Assembly: GCA_050949745.1 (NCBI GenBank)
Contig: JBMNGF010000019.1
Coordinates: 1-64,000 of the forward strand
Length of the DNA stretch: 64,000 nt
Reading direction: 5' to 3'
DNA from: Syntrophaceticus sp050949745
GTDB lineage: Bacteria > Bacillota > DSM-12270 > Thermacetogeniales > Thermacetogeniaceae
A model generated the notes under the pieces. The model was not told where the DNA came from, did not search any database, and saw nothing but the letters and a program-made list of their open reading frames with translations. This document shows positions 1 to 7,200 of the stretch, one piece after another (position 1 is the first letter of the stretch; each line of letters starts with the position of its first letter). Made by a program: the position numbers and the translations under genes.

Positions 1-243
1 CACCAATTGTTCTCCATAGTCCTGTATACTTTTCTGGTTGATAATGCTTTAAATTATAAGGATACAGCAAAAAAATAACATAAAAAGAAAATATCCAAAT
101 AGCAAGTGAAGCAGCCCCTAGATGTGAGTTATTGGTTTGTTGCGATACAATTGTTCCGATTAACATCCCCAAATATATATTAATAATAAATAAAGACCTA
201 TGCCTACCTTTAAGTATTTCTCCAATAAACAACCATATACCAT
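1..243 (-). pseudogene. 3' part of IS-disrupted membrane protein gene (continues off window)
   Basis: An open frame on the minus strand runs from the insertion sequence to the window edge. It encodes hydrophobic segments, for example around INIYLGMLIG and WIFSFYVIFLLYP. It reads in frame with the start of the same gene at 1626-1736 once the element and one copy of the 8-bp target duplication are removed, so this is the downstream half of a gene split by the IS. The C-terminus lies off the window. I do not recognise the family. The part seen suggests a small multi-pass membrane protein, and the motif LLYP...KPEQYNGIW of the N-terminal half recurs here as LLYP...QPEKYTGLW, suggesting an internal duplication. 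Confidence 0.7.
236..243. repeat. Target-site duplication, left copy (TATACCAT)
   Basis: The 8 bp TATACCAT directly abut the left inverted repeat of the IS256-family element and are repeated exactly at 1626-1633. Eight-bp duplications are usual for IS256-family transposition. A perfect match suggests the insertion is fairly recent. Confidence 0.9.
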
Positions 244-1625
244 GATCAAGTACGAAATGTTCTGTAAAATCGCCCTCTGGTAAAAAATATTAGAATTGTC
301 TAGCAGTATTTAGATGTGTCACTTTATTTACATGTTTTTGCTGTCTTTTCCACTGCCAGTATTCATCCATATCAAAGTACTTGCGGCCAGTGCTCCAGGT
401 TTCATCCTGTTCCATAAGCAGCGCACCGATTAACCGTGCAGCAGAAGCATGGTTAGGAAAGATTCGAATAACCCGCTCTCTGCGGCGAATCTCTTCGTTC
501 AAGCGCTCAATGCTGTTAGTAGTGCGTAGACGCTTGCGGTAGCGTTCAGGTAGTATGAGTACTGCTGTGGCGTCATCAAAGCCCTGTTCCAGGATATCAA
601 CCGCTTTAGGAGCCTGTGCTGCAAATGTATCAATCGTTGTGTGTAATAATGATCTGGCACTCTCCAAGTTAGGGGCCTCAAAAATAGACCGTAAGTGACC
701 ATGAAGATTGTTCTTCATGCGTTTGGGACAGTTGTCTAGAATGTTGCGTGTAAAATGGGTCTGGCACCGCTGCCATGTGGCTCCTTGAAAACATCTGGCT
801 ACCGCATTAACAAGACCACCATGGTTGTCGGAAGCCACAAAATCAACGCCTCTTAGGCCACGACCCTTTAACCAGGTAAAGAACTCAGACCAGCTTTCTT
901 CTGTTTCACTGTTTCCGATTTTCATACCGAGGATTTCCCGGTAACCATCCTCGTTAACACCTATGGCAATAAGAGCGCTGTGAGGGCACACCCTGTTGTT
1001 TTCACGGATCTTGATGACTATTGCATCCACGATTATGAAAGGGAATAGTGATCCTGAAAGTGGCCGCTCATTCCAGCCATTGACGATAGGGTCCAACCTC
1101 TTGCAGAGGGCAGAAACAGTCGATGCAGAGAATGAAGTACCACAGAGTTCTTCAGTAATTGCAGCTACCTTACGGGTGGAAACGCCATTGATGACCATCT
1201 CCATCAAAGCCAGTACAAGAGCTTGTTCGCTGCGCTGGTAGCGTTTGAAAAGGTCTGTGGAGAAGACCCCGTCCCGAATCTGGGGAATTCTTAATGTAAT
1301 AGTACCCACCCTGGTAATTAAGTTGCGTGTTTTGTAGCCATTACGGCGGCCACGACGTTCTTCAGTACGTTCATATCTCTCTGCATTGATCTGTTCTGTA
1401 CGCTGTTGTTCTAGAATCTGGTCTAGGATTTGTTTCAAGAGTTCTTTCATCCCTTCATCATTACTTGAAAGTAGATGATGCAAAATGTTCTTATTTACGG
1501 TAATCTTATATTGGGTCATCGTTTCTCCCTCCGGTAATTAATGGTTTGATTACTATCTAATTTACCAGAGGAACGATGACCTGTTAAATTATCAGGCCCT
1601 TTTACAGAAGATATCACACATGACT
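244..1625 (-). mobile_element. Complete IS256-family insertion sequence (1382 bp)
   Basis: The element is bounded by imperfect inverted repeats of about 26 bp. The left end begins GATCAAGTACG and both ends share the inner block TTCTGTAAAA; the right end, read inward, begins AGTCATGTGTG. The left end resembles the known IS256 terminus (GATAAAGTCCG...TGTAAAAG). It carries one transposase gene and is flanked by perfect 8-bp duplications. It splits a minus-strand membrane protein gene. A second, inner inverted pair (CCTCTGGTAAA near 275 and 1560) lies inside the ends and may be a regulatory or secondary binding site. Confidence 0.92.
290..1519 (-). CDS. IS256-family (Mutator-type) transposase
   Basis: This 409-residue DDE transposase moves the surrounding element by a cut or copy mechanism acting at its inverted repeats. 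Visible family marks are the first catalytic Asp in IVDAIVIK (about residue 165), the second in VASDNHGG (about 231), the C/D-x2-H motif as WQRCQTHF (about 249-256), and the final Glu in the NSIERLNEEIRRR block (about 336-348). The length is normal for the family and the frame is unbroken, so the element is probably active. The ATG at 1519 is preceded by a GGAGGG ribosome site. The C-terminus ends close to the left end of the element, as is typical. Confidence 0.96.
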   Translation of the reverse strand: MTQYKITVNKNILHHLLSSNDEGMKELLKQILDQILEQQRTEQINAERYERTEERRGRRNGYKTRNLITRVGTITLRIPQIRDGVFSTDLFKRYQRSEQALVLALMEMVINGVSTRKVAAITEELCGTSFSASTVSALCKRLDPIVNGWNERPLSGSLFPFIIVDAIVIKIRENNRVCPHSALIAIGVNEDGYREILGMKIGNSETEESWSEFFTWLKGRGLRGVDFVASDNHGGLVNAVARCFQGATWQRCQTHFTRNILDNCPKRMKNNLHGHLRSIFEAPNLESARSLLHTTIDTFAAQAPKAVDILEQGFDDATAVLILPERYRKRLRTTNSIERLNEEIRRRERVIRIFPNHASAARLIGALLMEQDETWSTGRKYFDMDEYWQWKRQQKHVNKVTHLNTARQF

Positions 1626-1633
1626 TATACCAT
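1626..1633. repeat. Target-site duplication, right copy (TATACCAT)
   Basis: Exact copy of 236-243 immediately outside the right inverted repeat of the IS256-family element. Confidence 0.9.
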
Positions 1634-1736
1634 TGTATTGTTCAGGTTTATTATCACGAAGATAGAAAGGATATAATAATAAAAAGAAAAAAAGCAAAGT
1701 ACAACAAAAAACCACTAAAATAAATATTGTTTCCAT
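1626..1736 (-). pseudogene. 5' part of IS-disrupted membrane protein gene
   Basis: The ATG at 1736 overlaps the TGA of the upstream gene (TGATG), suggesting translational coupling. The frame encodes METIFILVVF, a long hydrophobic stretch, then a charged segment ending KPEQYNGI at the insertion point. Entering the element the frame meets a TGA within five codons. Joined to 1-243 it restores a continuous membrane protein. The disrupted product here would be about 40 residues with one membrane segment, unlikely to keep its original role. Confidence 0.72.
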
Positions 1737-2011
1737 CAAATATCACCACCAAATAGAAGATTGTTAAACAGACAAATGCCGGTAAATGAAGTCAGAAAGT
1801 TGAACACTTTTTCTGCCAAGGCGATAACGACCGCCCTCAGTAGTGAAGCCAAGGCAGTATGCTTAAAATGCAGTCTACAGATCAATGTCGTTAAGGCAAC
1901 CAAGATGGGTAACTGGATAAAGGACCAAAGCAAATTGGCATTGTAAATATCTTCAGATGCAAGAAACCTATTCTCCTGCCTGACAATCCCAAAAGGACCA
2001 TATTGAGGCAC
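1736..2011 (-). CDS. Small hypothetical membrane protein (upstream partner of the IS-disrupted gene)
   Basis: This 91-residue frame begins with GTG at 2011. It has hydrophobic segments around LLWSFIQLPILVALTTLIC and FLTSFTGICLFNNLLF and ends FGGDI. The family is not recognised. Its stop overlaps the start of the IS-disrupted gene, so the two probably formed one unit. The frame stays open a few codons upstream of GTG to a TAA, and I see no convincing ribosome site, so this may itself be the remnant of a longer gene. Confidence 0.5.
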   Translation of the reverse strand: MPQYGPFGIVRQENRFLASEDIYNANLLWSFIQLPILVALTTLICRLHFKHTALASLLRAVVIALAEKVFNFLTSFTGICLFNNLLFGGDI

Positions 2012-2214
2012 AACCGGATGATATTGTTACATGAAATGAAATCAAAAAATCAACCATTTGTTCAACATCAAGATCAGAGGGCTATAGATGAACTGTTTTC
2101 CTTGTGTCGCAAAGGCACTGAGTACCACCCGACTTTTGTCATACCAGCCAACGGGTCAATTTCTCTCCCACTTCGTTTTACTCATATGTCATCCTACCGG
2201 CACATATAAAAGAA

Positions 2215-2261
2215 TTGACATATCTTTAGCTGTGCGGTAAATTAATAATGAATACTTATTA
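2215..2261 (+). promoter_or_regulatory. Promoter and Fur-family operator of the zur-znu operon
   Basis: A TTGACA hexamer at 2215-2220 is followed after 17 bp by TAAATT at 2238-2243, a plausible -35/-10 pair. Over and just after the -10 lies an A/T-rich inverted repeat, TAATAA-7 nt-TTATTA (2243-2261), the architecture of Fur/Zur/PerR operators. Its place between promoter and a Fur-family gene suggests autoregulation. The metal specificity of the box cannot be read from sequence alone. Confidence 0.6.
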
Positions 2262-2290
2262 GTAATGGTTCTTATCTAGGAGGCATACCC

Positions 2291-2734
2291 ATGGTAATGG
2301 GAGAAGATGAGCTCATTGGGCAGCTAAAAAAGATGGGAATTAGGGTGACACCTCAGCGTCAGGAAATCCTCATGTTGCTGTTAACAAGGGCTAAGGCGGG
2401 TAGCCCGCCGCTCAGTGCTGTTGAAATTATGCAGCATGTCAGGATGCGGTACCCTTCTATTAGCTTAGATACGGTTTATCGTTCATTAGCTACTTTTACC
2501 ACAGAAGGGCTTGTCAGAGAATTGCAGTTTAGGGAGCATTCCCGGCGATTTGAATTGATTTATGAGGATGACCATCATTATCATTTTGTCTGTCTGGACT
2601 GTGGCGATATCATAAAGCTACCATATTGCCCTGTAGATTGTTTGCAGCGGACCAAAGAGTGTTATCCAGAATATAAAATTGAGGACCATTCTTTTACGTT
2701 ATATGGTTATTGTCCTGAGTGCAAGGATGATTAA
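2291..2734 (+). CDS. zur: Fur-family metalloregulator, probably zinc-responsive (Zur)
   Basis: This 147-residue protein has the Fur layout: an N-terminal winged helix (RVTPQRQEIL, then SLDTVYRSLATF, the recognition helix region, about residues 50-70) and a C-terminal dimerisation/metal domain with DDHHYHFVCLDCGD and a final CPEC. The two CxxC pairs form the structural zinc site common in Fur proteins. It is the first gene of an operon with a ZnuA-type binding protein, ATPase and permease, so zinc (or manganese) control of uptake is the best reading. PerR-, Mur- or Fur-type specificity is not excluded. GGAGG precedes the ATG; an ATG two codons later is an alternative start. Confidence 0.8.
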   Translation: MVMGEDELIGQLKKMGIRVTPQRQEILMLLLTRAKAGSPPLSAVEIMQHVRMRYPSISLDTVYRSLATFTTEGLVRELQFREHSRRFELIYEDDHHYHFVCLDCGDIIKLPYCPVDCLQRTKECYPEYKIEDHSFTLYGYCPECKDD

Positions 2735-2762
2735 TTTAACTACCGGAGGGAATTAATATAAA

Positions 2763-3773
2763 ATGCATGATAGTTCAATAAAGAGGCCAGTAAAACAGAT
2801 TTGCTGGTTGCTGGCTGTTGTGCTGCTTGTTGGCTGTTTTAGTGGCTGTGGACAGGGAAAAACCAGCAGTGACAATCTATCTGATGTATCTGAGAAAAAG
2901 CTTAACATTATGACCACGATTTATCCCTTGTTTGAATTTAGCTCTAAAATAACTGGGGACAGGGCTTCTGTTGTTCAACTTTTGCCTGTGGGGAGTGAAC
3001 CACATCATTGGGAACCCTCACCGGCAGATATGAAGCAAGTTTATGATGCACAAGTCTTTATCTATCATGGAGCTAATATGGAGCCTTGGGTGGATAAAAT
3101 TCTTCCCGAACTGCAAAAGAGAAATATAAAGATCATTAGAGCCACAGAAAAGGTGGAACTGCTTACCTTTGAGGAGGAGGAAAGCCTTGGTTTGACAAAA
3201 TTTCTGGGGTCTAAGAGGGCGAGCGGCCACGATAACCATGGTGGACATGGGAGTTTTGATCCACATGTCTGGCTGGATCCGCTGCAAGCAAAAATAATGG
3301 TGTCATTTATAGCTGAGAAAATAGCTGAAGCGGATACAGTTAACGCAGATTATTACAGGCAGAATGCTCAGGAAGTGCTCGGTGAACTTGATCAGATACA
3401 CCAGGAGTACAGTGCAGCAGTTTCCGGTTTTAAGAACCGTAATTTTGTTGTTTCCCATGCAGCCTTCGGTTATCTAGCACACCGCTATGAACTGTGCCAG
3501 ATTCCTATTTTGGGTCTGACCCCAGAACAGGAACCAGATGCAGCAACAATGGCTAGTGTTATTGATTTTGTGCGCCAACAAAATATTGATTCCATTTTCT
3601 ATGAGGCACTGGTCAGCCCCAGGGTCTCTGAGGCCATTGCCCAGGAGACAGGGATAGAGACACTGGAACTCCATCCCATTGGAGCCATCACAGAGGAAGA
3701 GAGGGAAGATAGTATAGACTACTTTGATCTGATGCGACAGAATTTGATAAATCTAAAAAAAGCACTTGAATGA
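2763..3773 (+). CDS. znuA: Zinc/manganese ABC transporter substrate-binding lipoprotein (ZnuA/AdcA family)
   Basis: This 336-residue cluster A-I binding protein captures metal outside the membrane. It has a lipoprotein signal (hydrophobic LLAVVLLVG followed by Cys, about residue 25; a second possible lipobox FSGC follows). Metal-ligand regions are EPHHWEPS (about 80), DPHVWLDP and SHAAFGYLAHRY, and there is a His-rich loop (HDNHGGHG) typical of zinc-binding members. It sits between zur and the ATPase, overlapping or nearly touching the latter. The His-rich loop favours zinc over manganese, but specificity is inferred. Confidence 0.88.
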   Translation: MHDSSIKRPVKQICWLLAVVLLVGCFSGCGQGKTSSDNLSDVSEKKLNIMTTIYPLFEFSSKITGDRASVVQLLPVGSEPHHWEPSPADMKQVYDAQVFIYHGANMEPWVDKILPELQKRNIKIIRATEKVELLTFEEEESLGLTKFLGSKRASGHDNHGGHGSFDPHVWLDPLQAKIMVSFIAEKIAEADTVNADYYRQNAQEVLGELDQIHQEYSAAVSGFKNRNFVVSHAAFGYLAHRYELCQIPILGLTPEQEPDAATMASVIDFVRQQNIDSIFYEALVSPRVSEAIAQETGIETLELHPIGAITEEEREDSIDYFDLMRQNLINLKKALE

Positions 3774-3784
3774 AAGGTGAGAAT

Positions 3785-4525
3785 GTGAAAGTTCTACAAT
3801 TGCAGAATATATATTTTACTTACAGTGACAGATTGATTTTAGAAGAAATCGATTTAGTGGTGGAAAAAGGGGAGATTCTGGCTCTCATCGGACCAAATGG
3901 TTCAGGAAAAACCACACTGGTGAAGTTGATACTTGGACTGCTGAAACTTACACAGGGGGAAATACTGCTGTTTGGAACCGGTGTTGATCAGTTCAAAGAG
4001 TGGCACCGTGTGGGTTATGTTCCTCAACGAGCAGAGATTAGCGGCAAGTTTCCTGTTACAGCTAGAGAAGTTGCGGCTACTGGGCGCTTTGGCAGGGTTG
4101 GTTTGTGTCACAGACTGGGGCAGGATGACTGGAAAGCTGTTGAGGAAGCATTAGATATGGTAGGGCTTCTTTCTCTACAGCACCAACCGATTATAGAACT
4201 ATCTGGGGGTCAGCAGCAGCGGGTGTTTATTGCCAGGGCACTGGCAGGTCAGCCAGATATTCTGATATTGGATGAGCCACAGGTAGGGCTTGATGACCGC
4301 TATATCCACGATTTTTATCAGCTGCTGCTGCAACTAAATAAAGAGCAAGAAATAACTGTTTTTATAGTCTCTCACGATGTGGGAGTCTTAGGGGCATTGG
4401 CCAACAGAATTGCTTGCCTCAACAGGAGGTTGATCTGTCAGGGTTCTCCCCAGGAAGTATTGACAGCACATAATCTCAGCTATATCTATGGAAATGATTA
4501 TTCTACTGCTGTCAATTTAGGCTAA
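3785..4525 (+). CDS. znuC: Metal ABC transporter ATP-binding protein
   Basis: This ATPase subunit energises metal import. It has a Walker A (GPNGSGKTT), Q-loop region, signature (LSGGQQQRV), Walker B (ILILDEP) and switch His (SHD). I prefer the GTG at 3785, which has an AAGGTGAG ribosome site. An ATG at 3770 overlapping the upstream stop (ATGA) is possible but has no such site. It lies directly between the binding protein and the permease, the usual zinc-importer gene order. Confidence 0.87.
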   Translation: MKVLQLQNIYFTYSDRLILEEIDLVVEKGEILALIGPNGSGKTTLVKLILGLLKLTQGEILLFGTGVDQFKEWHRVGYVPQRAEISGKFPVTAREVAATGRFGRVGLCHRLGQDDWKAVEEALDMVGLLSLQHQPIIELSGGQQQRVFIARALAGQPDILILDEPQVGLDDRYIHDFYQLLLQLNKEQEITVFIVSHDVGVLGALANRIACLNRRLICQGSPQEVLTAHNLSYIYGNDYSTAVNLG

Positions 4526-4544
4526 TAGACAAAGGGGAATATAG

Positions 4545-5387
4545 ATGGTAATGCTGCAATACGATTTTATGGTGCGTGCTCTGTTTGCCGGTTTGGTAAT
4601 CGGTATTATTTGTCCGGCTCTAGGCAATTTCCTTGTAATTCGCCGCTATGCTTTTATGGCTGATGCCATTTCCCACATATCCCTGGCAGGGGTTGCCATT
4701 GGCCTCTGGTTAGGAGTTGCGTCATATACACCATTGCTGGTCATTGTTGTCGCTGTTCTTGGTGCATTGGTAGTGGATTACATGCGCTCACATTCCAGCC
4801 TTTCTCCTGACGCTCTGCTGGCTTTGGTGATGAGCGGAGGGCTTGCTCTGGCTGTTATTTTTTTCGGACTGGCCAAGGGAGGGGTGCTGGATATCACTTC
4901 TTACCTTTTTGGCAGTTTAATGACGGTCAACAACAGTGATCTCTGGTTAATAGTGGTTGTCGCGGGAATTGTTTTGTTGTTTTTAGCGCTTCTATACAAA
5001 GAGCTATATTTCATCTGCTCTGATGAAGAGTCGGCACGTGTCGCCGGGCTTCCTGTTGAGCGGCTCAATCTAGTCTTTATCTTCCTTGTGGCATTAACGG
5101 TTGCAGTAAGCCTGAGAGTTGTAGGCACATTATTGGTGGGAGCGCTGATGGTTATTCCGGTATTGGCCTCCCTGATTATAGGGCGCAGTTTCAAGCAAGT
5201 GTTTTATTACTCATTAGGGCTGGGAGTAATCGCTGCTTTGTTGGGGCTGGTCGGCTCCTATCAGTTTGGGCTGGCTTCAGGGGGTTGTATTGTGCTGGTT
5301 GCATTATTCTTCTTTGCCCTGTTTTATATAGTCAAGCGGGTGCAAACACTCTTTAAGCAGCATCATGTTCTTAAAGAGTTTGAGTAG
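4545..5387 (+). CDS. znuB: Metal ABC transporter permease
   Basis: This 280-residue ABC-3 family permease forms the membrane channel of the importer. It is strongly hydrophobic with roughly eight segments. The features ADAISHISLAGVAIG near residue 38-52 and the late GALMVIPVLASL are typical of the ZnuB/MntB/TroC family. An AAAGGGGA site precedes ATG. It is the last gene of the unit; the next gene is convergent. Confidence 0.88.
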   Translation: MVMLQYDFMVRALFAGLVIGIICPALGNFLVIRRYAFMADAISHISLAGVAIGLWLGVASYTPLLVIVVAVLGALVVDYMRSHSSLSPDALLALVMSGGLALAVIFFGLAKGGVLDITSYLFGSLMTVNNSDLWLIVVVAGIVLLFLALLYKELYFICSDEESARVAGLPVERLNLVFIFLVALTVAVSLRVVGTLLVGALMVIPVLASLIIGRSFKQVFYYSLGLGVIAALLGLVGSYQFGLASGGCIVLVALFFFALFYIVKRVQTLFKQHHVLKEFE

Positions 5388-5420
5388 GTCATACTAATCA
5401 ATGGCGGCAGAGATTATCAT

Positions 5421-5672
5421 TTAATGGAGCTTTTTTTCACTGCGGGGTGTGGCGATAATCATATATTTTTGACCACTCTGGCTGCCGTGGGCTTGGAAAT
5501 CCATCCCTTCCTTTTCTAATAAAGCCAGGATTCTATCTGTTTCATGGGCATCTGCAGCTTCAAGATTGAGCAGCAAATGATCACCTGGTGACAGTTTGGA
5601 TGTTGCGGCTTTTACGATTTCAATATCTCCGGGGCTGATGGATGGGCCGAGATCGATGCTGATATCCCGCAT
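5421..5672 (-). CDS. Small conserved-looking protein, possible TusA-like fold
   Basis: This 83-residue soluble protein has a perfect ribosome site (AGGAGG, 7 nt before ATG). The pattern is LSPGDHLLLNLEAADAHETDRILALLEKEGMD followed by a strand-rich MIIATP end. The order strand-helix-strand-helix resembles small TusA/SirA-type proteins, but the CPxP motif of sulfur carriers is absent. It has no cysteine at all. It converges on the znu operon. Function unknown; the gene is supported by its start site and its ordinary composition. Confidence 0.6.
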   Translation of the reverse strand: MRDISIDLGPSISPGDIEIVKAATSKLSPGDHLLLNLEAADAHETDRILALLEKEGMDFQAHGSQSGQKYMIIATPRSEKKLH

Positions 5673-5788
5673 ATTGTTCCTCCTAATAAGTATTTTCTTT
5701 AGAAATATTATCTGCCGGAGTGTCTTTTTTATTCTGATATCAATGGTTTCCGCTCAAAAAGGTTTTATAGGTGGGGGACAATAAATGA

Positions 5789-5876
5789 ATGTGGAAGGTA
5801 TGCCTGAGGGCTGTTTCCAGGAGGGGAAGTTGAGTTTTGGGATGAGGTGATTTCTCTTTGGCAATACCTTCCACAT
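5789..5876 (+). ncRNA. Long hairpin element A, candidate cis-regulatory RNA upstream of the FmdE-family gene
   Basis: A perfect 13-bp stem (5789-5801 with 5864-5876, ATGTGGAAGGTAT) encloses about 62 nt with internal structure. A related element lies at 6994-7078. Both share the stem edges, an internal TCCAG-G-GGG block, TGGC-AT-CCT-CCACAT before the 3' arm, and a following TATTATACGT. Lying about 200 nt before an FmdE-family gene, in a region that also has fdhD, it could be a molybdenum/tungsten cofactor type leader, but I cannot match it to that consensus by eye. A mobile palindromic repeat is the alternative. Confidence 0.5.
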
Positions 5877-6084
5877 GTGATATATTATACGTGGCTGTGG
5901 ATAAATTGTGCAGTTAACTATATAAAATTTATTATGAACTTTTTCTGTTAGGGAGGATATAGAGAGAAAAAGTAGAATAGGTAGAGTATATATTGATGAG
6001 AATGACACCATGAAGGTGTTCTTCCCTTCCGGATGAAGGGGGTACTACTTTGTGGTGTATTTTTTCTACAGGGGGTAATTGAAT

Positions 6085-6699
6085 ATGTGTCGAGAAAAAA
6101 CAGATTGGGAAAAAGCGATGGAGTTTCATGGCCACATCTGTGTTGGCCTTGCCACAGGTTATCGTGCTGCTAAAGTAGGGATGGAGCATTTGGCTGCACA
6201 TAGGTCTCCTGATGAAGAGTTGGTGGTCATTGCTGAGACAGACAACTGCGGTGTGGATGCTGTTCAGGTTGTTACCGGATGTACCATGGGCAAGGGGAAT
6301 CTTATCTACCGGGACTATGGTAAAACTGCCTATACTTTTGGGCGCCGAGACACAGGGAAGGCAGTGCGTATCACAGTAAAACCTTTTGCTGAGAAGTTTC
6401 CGGAGTTTGTAGCTATTCGCGACCGTGTCCGGGGAGGAAAGGGGACACCTGAAGATGAAGAACAATTAAAAAAGATGCAGATGGAAGTGATCTCTGAACT
6501 CGTGCAGGGTTCACTGGATGATCTGCTGCAGGTGGAGGAGGTACAGCTTGATCTGCCTGAAAAGGCGCGAATTTTCCAGTCTGTGACCTGTGTCAGGTGC
6601 GGTGAGTCGGTGATGGAGCCCAGGGCAAGGGTGAGAGATGGAGAGTATGTCTGCATACCCTGTAGTGATTATTATCCCTCACGTATCGCTGGAGCGTAA
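6085..6699 (+). CDS. FmdE-family protein with C-terminal zinc finger
   Basis: This 204-residue protein has an N-terminal FmdE domain (FHGHICVGLATGYRAA near residue 12-27, then DNCGVDAVQVVTGCTMGKGNL) and a C-terminal treble-clef-like zinc finger (CVRCGE...CIPC). The family is named after a subunit encoded with tungsten formylmethanofuran dehydrogenase in methanogens, and is common in anaerobes next to molybdenum/tungsten enzyme genes; its biochemical role is poorly known. His and Cys in HGHIC and DNCG are likely metal ligands. The ATG at 6085 has GGGGGT nine bases upstream; a TTG two codons earlier is less likely. It is flanked by two related hairpin elements. Confidence 0.82.
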   Translation: MCREKTDWEKAMEFHGHICVGLATGYRAAKVGMEHLAAHRSPDEELVVIAETDNCGVDAVQVVTGCTMGKGNLIYRDYGKTAYTFGRRDTGKAVRITVKPFAEKFPEFVAIRDRVRGGKGTPEDEEQLKKMQMEVISELVQGSLDDLLQVEEVQLDLPEKARIFQSVTCVRCGESVMEPRARVRDGEYVCIPCSDYYPSRIAGA

Positions 6700-6993
6700 A
6701 ACCGTGATTGGGGGATGGCCCTTTTGTTTCGTTTCTGATTAAGCGTGACAGGGGGACTGATTTTTGTCGCGTTGCTGATAAAAGTCAGTCCCTTTGTTTT
6801 GTTTCTAATGTGGATATTGTATTCAATTATCTGTTCGCCGGATATTCTAGCCTGGTGCAGGAGTGCTCCCCTCATGGCATCAGTTAAAGAAGTGACATTT
6901 GTTCTAACCGGGGCTTTCTTCTGGTTAAGAGGTGGAGGCCCCGGAGTCAGTTGGTAAGCCATTGATTCTCCCACAAGTTGAATTTGTTGGATA
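6700..6993. other. Spacer with inverted repeat; no gene seen
   Basis: No frame on either strand has a good ribosome site or recognisable protein. The spacer holds a GGGGAC-type palindrome (GGGACTGA 6753-6760 with TCAGTCCC 6785-6792, stem extended by A/T pairs) and a nearby imperfect direct repeat of CCCTTTTGTTTCGTTTCTGAT. The palindrome belongs in style to the repeats at 12656 and 33161. Confidence 0.55.
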
Positions 6994-7078
6994 AATGTGG
7001 AGGCATACCAGAACAGTATCCAGAGGGAGGAGGATATTGTTTTTATGAATTAGTGTGACTGGCGATGCCTCCCACATT
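6994..7078 (+). ncRNA. Long hairpin element B, related to 5789-5876
   Basis: AATGTGG-AGGCAT at 6994-7006 pairs with ATGCCTCCCACATT at 7065-7078 with one bulged base. The enclosed 58 nt shares the TCCAG-GGG block with element A, and both are followed by a near-identical TATTATACGT sequence. No plus-strand gene follows within 10 kb, so this copy does not look like a leader on this strand. That favours a repeat element or a non-coding RNA over a simple riboswitch, or it marks a lost downstream gene. Confidence 0.45.
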
Positions 7079-7200
7079 ATGATCTATTATACGTAAAATG
7101 GGAGTAAATGGTGCTATATGGGGGCGATACCTATCAAAAACGGTCTCTTAGTGATTGGCTGAATTCTAATAACGTGAAGTTTCTCATTTTGTCATGCCGA

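Noticed and set aside
2003..2209. 68-codon plus-strand frame before zur
   Set aside because: No ribosome site, overlaps the start of the divergent minus-strand gene, and its composition is not protein-like.
5932..6465. 177-codon minus-strand open frame
   Set aside because: It lies antisense over the FmdE-family gene and the leader, has no ribosome site and no recognisable motif; the plus-strand gene explains the region.
6672..6974. Opposed open frames of 100 (minus) and 70 (plus) codons in the 6.7-7.0 kb spacer
   Set aside because: Both run through the palindromic repeat, lack a ribosome site and resemble no family; probably chance.
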